Source of the DNA: Ornithodoros turicata
Lineage: Eukaryota > Arthropoda > Arachnida > Ixodida > Argasidae
DNA: 64,000 nucleotides
Assembly: GCF_037126465.1 (NCBI RefSeq)
Contig: NC_088201.1
Span: 67,664,879-67,728,878, forward strand
Direction of reading: 5' to 3'
Below the pieces are notes generated by a model. That model was given only the letters and a program-made list of their open reading frames with translations, searched no databases and had not been told where the DNA came from. The translations under genes were made by a program, and so were the position numbers. This document shows, in pieces, positions 25,766-37,160 of the stretch. Every line of letters starts with the position of its first letter. The first letter of the stretch is position 1.

Positions 25766-25972
25766 AAAAAAAAACGTTAGGTTGACTTGGGAAATTTTGG
25801 AGTTCAATTAAAGAAATTCAATTTATTTCAATTAAAATCAAATGGAAATATTTTTTCAAGGTGGCAAATTCAGTTGCCACACAAATGCCGTTTACCCCGT
25901 ATTTTTCCGTCGCCCCGTCTTTTTATAAAGTCCGAACGACACGTTTTTTGAAACACCCTGTATACTATGTAT
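25766..25972 (-). mobile_element. Probable MITE at the LINE/Mutator junction
   Basis: Read on the minus strand the block begins tacagggtgtttcaaaaaac, a terminus of the kind found on many arthropod miniature elements, and ends in an A/T-rich region next to ...acgttttttttttacag. It explains both the abrupt end of the LINE at 25765 and of the Mutator-like frame near 25973, because the last residues of that frame are read from this block. No clean opposite terminus or target duplication was found. Confidence 0.35.
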
Positions 25973-27577
25973 TGAGGTTGATGGTATCCTCATCTTTCTT
26001 TGTGAGTGCCATAAGTCAGACTTGTTATGTTCTAGTGTAGACTTCAGCAGACTGTCAGCTTCCTGGCTGGTCAACTGTATGCCACGCACAAAGGCTTTAG
26101 CTTTCTCAATAAAAATTGTCCTGTCCAGTTCTGGTCTTTGAGACTGTCCTCCATAGTCCTTGTCTTCAACGGTGCTTGCGAATTTGGGTGTTCTCGACAT
26201 TGGAGCCTTGTCGAACCGCAACGCTCTTTTGCATTTTCGTTCTTTGCGCTTTTGTCTTGATGTTATCAGTTTCTTCAGAGCGGATGATGGACTTTTCGCG
26301 ACGAACTTGCGCAGATAGAAGTCGTGCCATCTTGCAACTCTCATGTTGTATGCAAGTGCTGCGACGCGACATCTGTTACCGTAACTTTTACCTTTTGCAT
26401 AGTCAACGCGTTTGCCACCGACTGTACGCGCCACCATGCTCATGTAGGTCTCAGCGGCATTGCTTGTTGCGTCGAGGAGCAGCATATCAGATCTGTCTGC
26501 GAGTACGTCTATTGCTTTCTGGATTTCAGTTATGGTGAGCTAGAAGGCTTCTAGCTCACCATATTTCAGTCATCATGTTGGATCTCAGAAGAAGATTGCC
26601 CTTTTCCGTTCTGCTTTCAAGTTCCACAGCATCGCCTCTCTTGACGGAGCAGTGCTCGCTTGGACAGCCGCTGTGGATACCAAATACGTGGTATGGGCCG
26701 TTCTTCAGTTGATGGCGCAGGCTACTGACCGCAGCAGGCGATATACTGCAGTGTTCTCTTGTACATGCCGTCTTATTGCGGATCTGGCAAGACCTAAAAT
26801 TTTAGGGCTTTGATGTTAGCGGTAGACAATAGGTTCCTGGCGTCTTTGCCCTCAGCTGTGACGAATGTTTTAGTATCCTTTGCTAGGTTATACAGCCGTT
26901 TGGTATAGTTTTTTACCATGTGATTGACGCATTCTATCTTTCTCACTGAACGACCGTAAGGAACCTGTTCCTGGACTGCAACGAAAACACTGCTATCTCC
27001 GTCTCCAATCAATGTAGTGTACCTAAGGCCGTACATTTCTTCACTTTCTTTGAATCCCTGTACAATAATGTCTCGCTTCATGGACGTTGAAGACGATTTC
27101 CAGTTGCAAGAACACGAGTGTGGTAGAGGCTCCTTATGCTCCGACTCAGCGCGTCGACAAGTTCTGCAGAACTTGTTGCGTACTCCGATGTAGAGAATCT
27201 TGCGCGTGTAACGACCGACAATGACAGCCACCGCGCTATTCGCATTGTACCATGGCCGAAAGATCGCTTGCTCCATCCATCCTCCATCTACAATGACTGG
27301 GATGTTCCAAAAGCCGTCGGGATCGCGACACTCCGTCCGTTGTTTGGTAAGCTCAACCTTTTTCGGCCGCGGCTCTCTTCATGGAGTCTAATGTCGCTGA
27401 TTGAAGGTTTTCCCCAACTTTGTTCTCACATTTCTGGTAGAGCTTACTCGACAGGAATGGGAGGGGCGACTGATGCTGTTAGTTCTTGAGCCTGCTTGTA
27501 CCCGATCCCGATAAAAAAGGCATCCTCTAACAAGATCAAGATTTAGGCTGTCGTTTGTGGCGGTCACTTTTTCCATT
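25973..27577 (-). pseudogene. Mutator-like transposase domain protein, broken
   Basis: The minus-strand frames match the arthropod Mutator-like (MULE-derived) transposase domain. In order they are VIVDGGW near 27280 (first acidic residue), NANSAVAVIVGRYTRKILYI, a CRTCRRAES/HSCSCNW Cys-rich knuckle, SSTSMKRDIIVQGFKESEEM, the strongly conserved IGDGDSSV (second Asp), and NHMVKNYTKRLYNLAKD. Later come NGPYHVFGIHSGC, DRSDMLLLDATSNAAE and GKRVDYAKGKSYGNRC. At least three frame changes break it, plus a 40-nt insertion at 26531 discussed separately. The 3' end is replaced by a MITE-like block. An N-terminal frame up to 27577 may be the gene's own start. It would have bound DNA ends and catalysed DDE transposition. 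This copy cannot. Confidence 0.75.
26523..26570. mobile_element. Candidate P-element excision footprint
   Basis: A palindrome of 33 bp (26531-26563) consists of TATGGTGAGCTAGAAG, a single G, and its reverse complement. It is flanked by the direct repeat ATTTCAGT (26523-26530 and 26563-26570; 7 or 8 bp depending on how the shared A is counted). Each half matches the terminus of the P-like element at 42181. Removing the palindrome and one repeat copy restores the Mutator-like frame across ...NMMTE|IQKAID. See the corresponding finding. Confidence 0.75.
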
Positions 27578-29330
27578 CACACGAAGTGAGTGAAACTGCA
27601 CAGAGGTGACTTGGAACAACGATACTCCAGAGTGGCGATAAGTCCAACCCTGACTTCTTTGTACAACTGTATCTCACCACAATATAGACAGTTTTGCTGG
27701 TGGTTCAAGGCAAAAAAAGAAAGAAAGAAAAACAAAAGATTAGTATTAGTTAATAATATAAAAATATGTATGGAATAGAAGAGGTCACCCTGTACATTGT
27801 TCGAAAATGCATTGTTGAAAGCAGAAGCTGACCGCGGGAACAGACACAAATCTGTCGCAGGCGCCTGTTGTTTTCCCATTCTGACCTTTATGGTTACATA
27901 TGCGAAGTGGGCTTATTTTTTTCAACCTCTTCAACCTCCTCATATCAATCATTGATGCTTTTCATTAGTGCAAAACCAGTACGGAAGAACAAGATTACTT
28001 CGTGTTCACCCATTTTCCAGTGCACTTGAAAACGTTCACACATTCCGTGAACTTCCCATTCCATCGTCAATCTATTATTACGTGTGTGCGTGAGTGTGTG
28101 TGTCAAGCAAGAAGACCGCTTCGTTTCATTATTTTAATTTTTATTTATTTGTTTTGTGTTCCACTATTCTTAAACAGGCACGCACACTCAAAATGAGGCG
28201 AGGCGCATGGCACGTGAAATCATAGCGATAGTGCGCCGCTGTGCAGCATGTACTGTGTCTCCAGCCATAGTCAGAATGTAGTGGTTGTTTGGTTCCCCAA
28301 ATTCGCTATCTCCAACGCGTGGGCAGTAGGAGAGAAAGCCGGATACCAACATAGACAGGAGACATGATCAGCGACTATATGTCCCTTCCTACCTTTATGG
28401 TTGCTCGTAAAGCCATATAGGTGTGATTCCAACTGGGACTGCAGCAGACAGGTACAGAATACTGTGCTTTCTCTGTAATATGCCACGCATAGCTACTTGA
28501 TAGATTTGTATCGCCTAATCCGCATGCTGTAAATGTGCACAATGTTATCACCCAAATTGCGAAGAACGAAAAATCGAGACACAAGTTGGTCGCTCGGTTT
28601 TGCTCAGTTCCGTCTCCCCAATTAGCGTCCCTCATTCTGTAAGCAAGTCCAAATGGATTATCACTTCAAGCCGTTCGCGAAACGGTCAGCAAAGCTGCGA
28701 AGCGATGACAAACCAGCCGCGACGATCGGAGCAGTTGAGCCATACATGCCACATTTCGAACACGCGCCGCCACTAAAAACAATAAAAGCATCGACAAATG
28801 TAGGAGCAAACGATACGTGAATCACAGCTCAAGGTCAGGCCGCAACCCCCTTGCTCTCGACGGCTCCCCGCTTACGAGGAGGAAACCACCACTTCCATTA
28901 AGGAAAGCAAGGAGGGTGAAAAAAAAAGCGAAGCATAAAAAAATTAGCTTTTTATACACGATTGATTTTTTTTATCTACAGCCTTACATCTCAAGCCTAG
29001 GGGATTCCTAATATTGTTCACTTACTGGTCGTGTGTTCGAAAGAACGATTCTCAAAGGGCCACCAAGGCTATTTCATTTTGTTGAAGCAGCGATATCCGT
29101 ATATTCCCCCTCTCTTGGTACTGTCGCCATTTCATTCCACTCTCTAAAAATCAGAATTTTACCCGAATCAAACAGACTCCAGAGTTTCAAGTCTGCAAAC
29201 AGCCAATACACATACGTGATAATGATGACTGAGGAAATTCCCCACTACAATATTGGACCACTACCCCATGGCTCACAGGGGGGATGAGATCTGTAATGAT
29301 GATCATGATGAGAATGTGATGCGCAGAGCA
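27578..29330. other. No recognisable gene
   Basis: Contains A-rich and T-rich simple stretches (27710-27770, 28130-28160) and short frames without domains. I see nothing else to report. Confidence 0.4.
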
Positions 29331-29379
29331 GAAACTTGAGTTACGAGCCCAGGCTTGACGTAACACGCTGGACGCATGA

Positions 29380-30769
29380 ACGACGTGATGGCCGACGAAA
29401 ACCAAGTCCGCAAACTTACACTGCATATTGCAGAAAACGAAAAGGCGCCAGTGAAACAGCGGCGTCAGGAGAGTCAGGCGTCAGCAACACGGATTCCATT
29501 GAAACATATGGAATTGAGAGCAGCAGTTGTGTCAACAGCCCCATACACATAAATATGCCCGTGCTCGGCCCATGAAAACTTGTGTGAAACCAGCCTCCTT
29601 GCCACGTTCCCTCCGAGCGAAGGTTTCGGAAAGGCCGCCGCGCGAGAGACAGAACACAATTTTGACAATTTCCTCCAAAGCCACTGCGACCTGCGACACA
29701 TGCGCAAGCGGGATGCTCCGCCCCCAGCGCCGAGGGGAAAAAAATATGAACAAAACAATTTCGCGGCGGTACTGCCATCCCTCGATGGTAGCGCGCAAAC
29801 AAGGAGCGGAGAGGACCGCTTTAAGTGTGTTTCATGCAATAATTACTACCACCATGGCGCATGTAGTGCTAACGGCCCTAACTACTCTGAAAGTCCCAAC
29901 CCGATTTCCCAACGTGAATCATGGTTGTGCAACACATGCAATGTAAATAAAAAAAATTGACTTCTCAAGATCGGCCTCAGATAATTCCCCAAATCCTACT
30001 TTCGGCGATACAAAGCAATGGAAAAAAAAAAACTGGGCAAGTTCGCGAGAGGATAAGGAGTATTGAAAGAAGGCTAGATAGCATGCAGGAGGAATACGAC
30101 GACTTAACAAAACGAATGAACGGAACGGACACAAAGCTAGCCGAAGTAGAGTAGTTTTTAAGAGAAAAAAATGATGAGATCATGAAACTGGTAAAGACAA
30201 TAAGCTACAACGAGCAGTACGACGGACGATTCCACGTAGAAATCTACGGGATTCCATACTCTCCTCGTGAAGACATTACTAGCATAGCACACACTTCAGG
30301 TAATATCTTCAGAGAAGCCTCCTGTCATCCTGATAAGATTTAAGGAGTGTTCTGCTGTGCAGGAATTGCTTAATGCCAAAGTTGAAATCAAAAAGGTTAC
30401 AAATGAAAAACCCTACTAGAACATTTTTGTTTGTGAAAATCTAACACTACAAAACAAAAACATCCTGAGGTTGACTAAAGAGCATGCTAAGCTTAAGGGT
30501 TACGCCTATGTATGGGTGCGGCCCGTATTTTCGCTATGAAAAATGATTTGGCTTAGCGCTTTTGTATTGAACATGACAGTGAGATAAAACGGATGTAGAG
30601 CGGTCACTGCCCTCTCTGAATGCTACCTTTCTTCTCCATTTCTTTTCTCTTCTTTTGATGTCGTTACTTTCTGTAGATGAGTTTCGTGATGCTACGCGAT
30701 GCTTGGGCTTCACTGTGTAGTTCACTTGAATGTCCGTAGTATAAATAAACATTTTGATGATGTTAAAAC
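29380..30769 (+). pseudogene. CR1-like LINE, ORF1 and start of endonuclease
   Basis: ORF1 pieces occur in two frames. At 29820-29955 a PHD-like Cys/His finger (FKCVSCNNYYHHGAC ... WLCNTC) is visible, as found in CR1-clade ORF1 proteins. At 29960-30290 there is a coiled-coil (RERIRSIERRLDSMQEEYDD) followed by EIYGIPYSPREDI, the conserved block of LINE ORF1 RNA-binding proteins. A stop at 30152 and a frame change interrupt it. ORF2 begins with the endonuclease strand LNVRSINKHFDDV at about 30731-30769 and is then interrupted by the hAT-type element. It resumes at 32284. Not functional. Confidence 0.7.
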
Positions 30770-32275
30770 GAGGGTGTCGAACTGAACCCGAACCCGAAAC
30801 GAAAACCTTACCCGAACCGTTATTTTTGCCGGAACCGAACCGGAACATCAACCGCAATTTTCATGACACTGTTGAACCCGAACCGGAGCAGAACTGAAAA
30901 AACAATCGGTAACCGGTTCGCAACAAAACGGTTCAGACATAAAAGAAGTCAGCATAAGAGTTCAAGTGTCTCTCAATCCCCGAACAAATTGGTCTCCATA
31001 TAATGGATTTCGCAAATTTTCACCTAGCAGTCAAACGAGGACATATAGTAAGTATGCTTTCAGCGTCTTTTTTAACACGTTGAAGCGCAGTTGTCCTTGT
31101 GAGCGCCGCCGCTAGCGCCCCACGCACGCGCTGCGGCGCCTGTCTTCAGAGAGGAGGCGCCACGCGGACGAATGAAGCAGGAATGGAGTAGGCCAGTTGT
31201 GTAGCTCTATAGGACGAATATGTGATTAAGCAAGAGCCCAACATTTTTCTTTACACGTGAGCAGTAAACAAGACAGAAACATAACACCTAACCTTTCCTT
31301 TCTTTTTCTTTTTTTAAATAAACATATAGCCTCAGAAACATGAGAAGCGGAGAAGGAGCGTACGCAGTACGGTACTTGTTGAATAGAATATTTATTTCAC
31401 CCGTTTACGAAATGTTCAAAATATCACAAAGCCTGACTGCCGAAAAATCTCAGACCAGTGTGCCACACGGCCGCCATCCCTCAGAAACAAAACGATGTCA
31501 TTTACCTTCTCCAGTTCCAGTATACAAAAACTGCAAGGTACGTACTATAAGTGCATTAACTTGTGGTTGCCTAACTAAGAGAAGTACACTATGTATAGAT
31601 GAGCCCCGTTAGTCGTACACGTCCGTTGTGAAGAGAAACGTGGCGGCAGGACCACTGTCGCAAAAACTCCTGCTCACCCAACAAAAACAGTCTGTGTTTG
31701 TGCTTGTTTGATTGTTCTTGGTTTGGAAAGTAAATGTAGTTCCGCTTATTGGTAGTACAATTGTGTTGTGACACATTGCCTTTGTGTTGTGGATTAACTG
31801 ATACACTGCTGTGAGCCCGGACAAAGCAAGGGTGGCAGACTTATCTTCGTACTGCTTCGTACGCTTCAGTACTGTTTTAGATCGATTCACGCTGCAAATG
31901 AAGTGTGCCTGAAAGTACCGTCGTATGTAAAACGCTGTCCATCTTATTAAGCTTCCGTTAGGTGTATCTTGCTGGCGCTGTCAGTGTCAAAAAAGAGATT
32001 TTGGGAACAGAAAATAGCGGAACTACACCGCCTCATAAACATGGACGCTATTTGCAAGTGTTCATCTATTCTCCTTTCTGTCGCTAAAGGGAGTACCTGA
32101 CCACTAAAAACGTCAATGCAGAGAACAGCAGTAAGCTATTAGCCGCGCATGTCCTAATAAAAGTAGTTTTTATGTGAAATATAAAATACAAGCGTTGAAC
32201 CGAACCGGAACGGAATCCAAGCAACGAGAACCCAAACCCGAACCGAACCCGTATTTTTTGCGGTTCGACACCCTG
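30770..32275. mobile_element. Non-autonomous hAT-type element (1.5 kb)
   Basis: Left terminus gagggtgtcgaact, right terminus reverse complement cagggtgtcgaacc, flanked by an exact 8-bp target-site duplication GTTAAAAC (30762-30769 and 32276-32283). Both subterminal regions are built from accgaacc/ggttcgg words. Interior frames show no transposase, so it would depend on an enzyme supplied elsewhere. 8-bp duplications and CAGGG-type ends are characteristic of hAT elements. It splits the CR1-like endonuclease. Confidence 0.85.
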
Positions 32276-32283
32276 GTTAAAAC

Positions 32284-32682
32284 TGTGTTTCCTCTGACGC
32301 ATGCAACTTTGCTAGCTTGCTGCGAGACGTGGTTAACTGATGAGACTTCTAAACATTTCAATATTGATGGATATAACGCTGTATTTGCCAATAGAATTGA
32401 GCGTGATCATTGGGGGGGGGGGGGATGCGCGTTATATATACAGAAAGAATTACCATTCCAGCAACGTACAGATTTATCAATTAAACATGACATGCGTGAA
32501 AGTTTATTTGTTCAGCTGTCCGGGTCGGTGATTGCCAAAGCGCTTCCTTACAAAGGTTTACCTCTAACAGTTGACGTTGTCTTCAGGTCTCCCTCGGTAA
32601 ATACAGCTGGGTTCATAAAAGAACTTGAATCTGTGTTGCACTCACTGTTGCAAAGTAGAACAAATGTGATAATTCTCCTTTG
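32284..32682 (+). pseudogene. CR1-like LINE endonuclease, second part
   Basis: Continues in frame from 30769 once the hAT-type element and one target copy are removed. Motifs are CETWLTDETS (metal-binding Glu strand of the EEP nuclease), YNAVFANRIERDHWGGGGCA and the LESVLHSLLQSRTNVIILL strand that should precede GDFN. It stops there: the GDFN box, the rest of the nuclease and the whole RT are absent, so the copy is truncated by unrelated DNA at 32683. Confidence 0.75.
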
Positions 32683-34890
32683 AAATAGCTGACATCACGT
32701 TGTTCATCTTGTATTTGAAAGCTTCCTTTTCGTTTTCGGTTTTTATCCGTGGAACACTTCCGATGTGCTAAGTCTCTCTATTGTAGGCTTCCTTTTGATC
32801 TCCGTCAACCGTACCCAGCTCCCGCTCTCTCGCACCAGCATGCCCTTTCCACACAGTCGCGCGCACCTGTCACTCTCAGTTTTATTCCTCTCTCACGCTG
32901 AGAAGCGAGGAGGCTTCTGCCACACGGACACGGCGATCTCCTGGAACCTTCCCGGCAACAGCTACCGCTGTAACAATTACAGACGACCAAGAGAGGGCAG
33001 TTCTTAGGCACTTTTGCTGACGCTGACGTTGTTTTTGCTTTGTTTCTGTGGAACAACGCATTCGATGTGCTAAAAAACTTCCTAATGTATGATTTCTTTT
33101 AATTCCGTGTTCGCGCCTCGAAACAACCGTACAGACATGGGCAGATGGAGAGAGGACAGCAGGAATGAGTGGGGAAGGACCCAGTGGGCAAGATAGAGCC
33201 CTGTTACGTACGCAGGATGTCCTGATTTGGATGTTCGGCTATCCTGGGGACCAAACTATAGGGCCCATTTATATCCACGGGATATCTCAGGAGACCAGGA
33301 TTTCGGCACTAAATGCACATCGCAGGAACGTCCTTACGATAAAAGTTTTTGGATATATGACGAAAATGGGAGGTTTTTCAAACGCCCTTTAGTCAACCAT
33401 TAAATGCAGCAGCCACACAGCAGCTGTCCAGCAGCCACACACTACAGCAGTCGCTGACCCAATTCTGCTACATGCACTCCTGAAAAGGTACCAAGGACTC
33501 CCAAAATATGCACTAATACATTTTATTTCCAGATTAAGCAATTTTAGAACGTATATGTAGCTTGCAGTGGGAATGCAAGCTTGCTTGAGCACATCCCGTA
33601 ACAAAAACAATACTGCCCTCGCCCTAAAACGAAGAGCAGGTGCTCATATGACGATCCCCCCCGGCGTAAGATCTAAACCGCTGCGCAATGCAAACATTGG
33701 CATCTATCGTTAGCAGACCAGCTACATTACCATACCGGTTTGAACCGTATACTGAAATGCTATTTTTTTAGGGACGCTGATTAAGTGTAGTGGGACGTGA
33801 AATATCTGCAACGGTGACAAGAATGTGTCTTTGCAATTAATCTAGGCGTGGAACGTCGCCAAATTAATCCGTTAACATTTCTGGCCTCGTTACCTATTAT
33901 ATACTGTGCTTCTAATTCAAACTATCGTCTATAATGTTCTTTTTTTTGCTGGATGCACTTGTAATTCCGATATAGCTTTCTTCGTGCGTGAAGCGTTTAC
34001 GTGAATATTTGTACAGAAAGCAGCACGCGAACGAGAGAAATATCTAATGTTTTTACTTATTTCCCCATATTTCATGCTCTTACAAGTTAAATTTTTGGCT
34101 TCCTATTATTTCACATATACTTAGGCTCATTTTTCTCGATCCAAAGATACTGTTGCACTCGTAAGCAATTGCATACAATACATTGCTTATTTACATTACT
34201 CCCATTACATATCCCACGCACCTACTCAAATCATTCACGTCGTCTGGACGGGGCCCGTGCCGACCTACGGTCGGGTTTTTGGTTGCGCCGCACGTAAATC
34301 GTGTGCGGTCACAGCACAGGGACCGCCCTTCGTCTGCTGGAATTCTATCGCATTTCGTACGCGTATGGCAGTGCACAAAAGGGTGTATTTTTTATTATTA
34401 ATTACTGGAAGGGAACTCCGAAAGGAAGGGACGTACATAGCTAGGACAACAACGTCTCTTCGTACATCTTTTCCTTCCATCATGTGCAATTAGCTAGACC
34501 ACATCCGATCTCTCCTTCAAGGGTGTCAAAAGATATCATCGCTTAATGCCGCATTTGCCTCTACACCTAGAATCCACATCTTACGTGACGTCACTTTGCA
34601 CACTGTGGTTTGTTCAATTATCGCGTATGTTCAGTCGAGAAGTTTAGAACGGTTAGAAGTATACACCGTTTTCCTGTGGACGTCGCCATATTTGAACGGC
34701 AGTGCTGTCAATCTGGGGAAGCACGTTGAAGGCTGTTTACCGCACATGCCAGAGGAAAGGAAAACACACGGGACGTATGCTTCCTCCGTGGTATCGCTTT
34801 CCTCCTTGCTGGAATGTGCTGGGTGCGAAAGCGCGATTTGTCAGATAGGAATGATTTTACGATAACAGTTCGGTAAACAGGGTTAGTCAA
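32683..34890. other. No gene; a diverged direct duplication
   Basis: 32733-32815 and 33028-33132 are diverged direct copies (tgtggaaca...cgatgtgctaa...cttcct...gatttc/ctcc...ccgt words). An open frame pair at 34183-34493 has no recognisable domain. Nothing else supported. Confidence 0.4.
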
Positions 34891-35043
34891 CCCAAGCAGC
34901 ACAATGTACTGAAAGTCGAGTGCAATAGGGGTGGACGGGTAGGTGAACGGCCTTGAACAGACGCGTGAATCAACAGAACATTGATAAGACGCATACCGTC
35001 CACCCCTATTGCACCCGACTTTCAGTACATTGTGCTGCTTGGG
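34891..35043. mobile_element. 153-bp foldback MITE, 48-bp inverted arms
   Basis: Starts cccaagcagcacaatgtact and ends with its reverse complement. The arms (34891-34938 and 34996-35043) differ at one base. The 57-bp centre has no coding content. The terminus recurs at 3122. A clear target-site duplication is not visible (aa on both sides only). Superfamily not assigned. Confidence 0.8.
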
Positions 35044-35282
35044 AAGCAACTGATTCCCGACGACCCGAGGACCTTGTATCGCCAACTGTAGGATGGGACA
35101 AGCGTTAGCTTGCCCACAACACGCTTCAAAAATAGACCACAAAATAGCAACCGCCTGAGATCCTACGTAATTGATTACGTAAGGCCTCTGCGCAAAGCAC
35201 CCTGGTGGGGACTATCAGCTCTTTATCAACCTGTCAAGAGACGTGTTTTTCCCGCTTCTTGCCCACCACAGCAAAATATGAC

Positions 35283-35312
35283 TATGGTGAGCTAGAATGA
35301 ATGGTGTGCTGA
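35283..35312 (+). mobile_element. Solo terminus of the P-like family
   Basis: TATGGTGAGCTAGAATGAAT followed by GGTGTGCTGA matches the left end of the P-like element at 42181 (TATGGTGGGCTAGAAAGACTGGTGTGCT) at about 24 of 28 positions. No opposite terminus with a matching target duplication was found downstream in the window. A weaker end-like word in the opposite orientation (cttcttgcccaccacag, 35256-35272) lies just upstream. Confidence 0.55.
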
Positions 35313-36640
35313 ACGGCGACTGAAACTGGGGCTGCGTTCCAATACCTTGCGCCTGCGAAGCCGCCTGACTAGGCAGCTGAGTAGACCCCTTTGCTTGTCA
35401 CGATTGGAACAGGCTTGCCTAGCCGAGGCGCCTGTGGCGCCATCTCGTTGCTCACGCAAGAAATGCGTACGGCGCAAGCGCAGCAGGAATTCGAATGCGC
35501 TAAGTTTGTAGGACATCGTGCATAAACTGTCACCTTCACAACTAAACATGTGTTGCAACTATCTACGCAGTTTTAAAAAACATACCACTATGTGCAACTT
35601 TACATTTAAAGCCAGCAGAAACAGCGGGCACGCTGGTACCGTCAACGCGCGTCTCCATCCCGGCTGTCAGATGGTGTATTAAAAATAAATTGTATTGTTA
35701 ATTGTTAATTGTGTTAATTGTAATGTATTAAATTGTTAAATAAAAAGCTTGTTGCATCGCGAGAAACTGGGAAATGGGGAGAGCAGTGATATAGTGTATA
35801 AACCCTGTTCTGAAATCGTAAGCGAAGCCCATTGCTTGTACGACGAAGGTATAAAGAGACAGAGTGTTCCTACCGGATGTGACTTTCTCTCTAAACAGGA
35901 TGTCACCTTCCACTACCTCTAGTACGATGTTCACGACAAATACATAATACACCGCGACTTTTGCTTGTCAAACGACGCGATTACATGTTATAATAAGGAG
36001 ATGTTCTTCCGCTTGCATAATTTGATGTCAAGGATTGACTTAGATATCTGACACTTAAGTAATCACTGTGAATAAAACCTTTTCAAAAAAAGATATCTGA
36101 TTCGTTTTCCAAATACTCTGCATCTATTAGTACATGTCGCTTTTTTCGGAAATGGCGTCTAAAATAAAATTTCAGCATGAGTGTGGAAGGATTTGTGTGA
36201 CTTTCAGAGCGTGAATCACGATGGTCAGTCTGTCGCGCCCAAAACTTTGTACATTGTGCACCAGTGTATCACTGCATTATGCGATAAGCGCAATTATGTT
36301 GGGTTGTACAACAATGGAATGTAAAAAAGCCTGCAGCCAAAATTTTAGCAACCTTCCACCACGTCCCAAAACGGAAGATAAGCCGAGTGACCTTTCCTTG
36401 GAACGCATTGAGACGCTGCCTTTACCACAACATTCCAAACGCGAACTCGTCCGTCCGTCGTAATCATATCTGCGAAGTGTGACGTATGAGCACGTCCACA
36501 CTTTTTTTTTTCTCTCCTCCCCGTATCTGTTATGGACTGCTTCAATTTCGCCCATCGCGGAGACTCCCTGGCGCTCCCACGCATAGGTCGGCATTTTCCT
36601 AAGAATTCATTCAACATCACATCAGAGTAAGTTTTCTACA
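35313..36640. other. No recognisable gene
   Basis: The first 250 bp after the P-like terminus are GC-rich with subterminal inverted words (gcctgactaggc / gcctagccgaggc), perhaps internal sequence of that element. An attgttaattg simple repeat lies at 35690-35740. No coding region supported. Confidence 0.4.
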
Positions 36641-36649
36641 AAGCCCATC

Positions 36650-37160
36650 ATATCACATCACGATCATAAACCATCACATCACACGCCCATCACTCAACAT
36701 CAACTTCAGAATTCACCACATCATAACCCATCATTCAACTTCAACTTCAGAAACCATCGCCGATTTGAGAGCCCATCATCACAATTCAACTTCAGATCCC
36801 ATCGCTCGCGCTTTTTGAAGTTGAATTCCTATGATGGGTTCCGAAGTCGGTGATGGGTTTTGAAGTTGGAGTTTCTGATGGGGCTTTGAAGTTGAATTCC
36901 TATGATGGGTTCAGAAGTCGGTGATGGATTTTGAATTTTACGATGGGGTTTTGAAGTTGAATTGCTATGATGGGTTCTGAAGTCGGTGATGGATTTTGAA
37001 GTTGAATTCCTATGATGGGGTTTTGAAGTTGAATTCCTATGATGGGTTCTGAAGTCGGTGATGGATTTTGAAGTTGAATTCCTATGATGGGGTTTTGAAG
37101 TTGAATTCCTATGATGGGTTCTGAAGTCGGTGATGGGGTTTTGAAGTTGAACTCCAACAA
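36650..37160. repeat. Minisatellite array with orientation switch
   Basis: Up to about 36815 the motif reads caacttcag...cccatca. After that it reads in reverse as ttgaagttgaattcctatga and tgggttctgaagtcggtgatgg. Between 36960 and 37140 the period is 72 bp, which keeps a minus-strand frame open with a 24-residue period (IIGIQLQNPSPTSEP plus IIGIQLQNP). The open frame is a consequence of the period being a multiple of three. A real protein is unlikely. Confidence 0.85.

Noticed and set aside
29187..29426. Minus-strand frame in front of the CR1-like LINE
   Set aside because: No recognisable motif. It overlaps the likely LINE 5' region.
34183..34493. Overlapping open frames on both strands as a small gene
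   Set aside because: No recognisable domain or splice structure, and similar quality on both strands.
36900..37160. Protein of repeated IIGIQLQNP units
   Set aside because: Frame stays open because the 72-bp repeat period is divisible by three. No start context or flanking gene.
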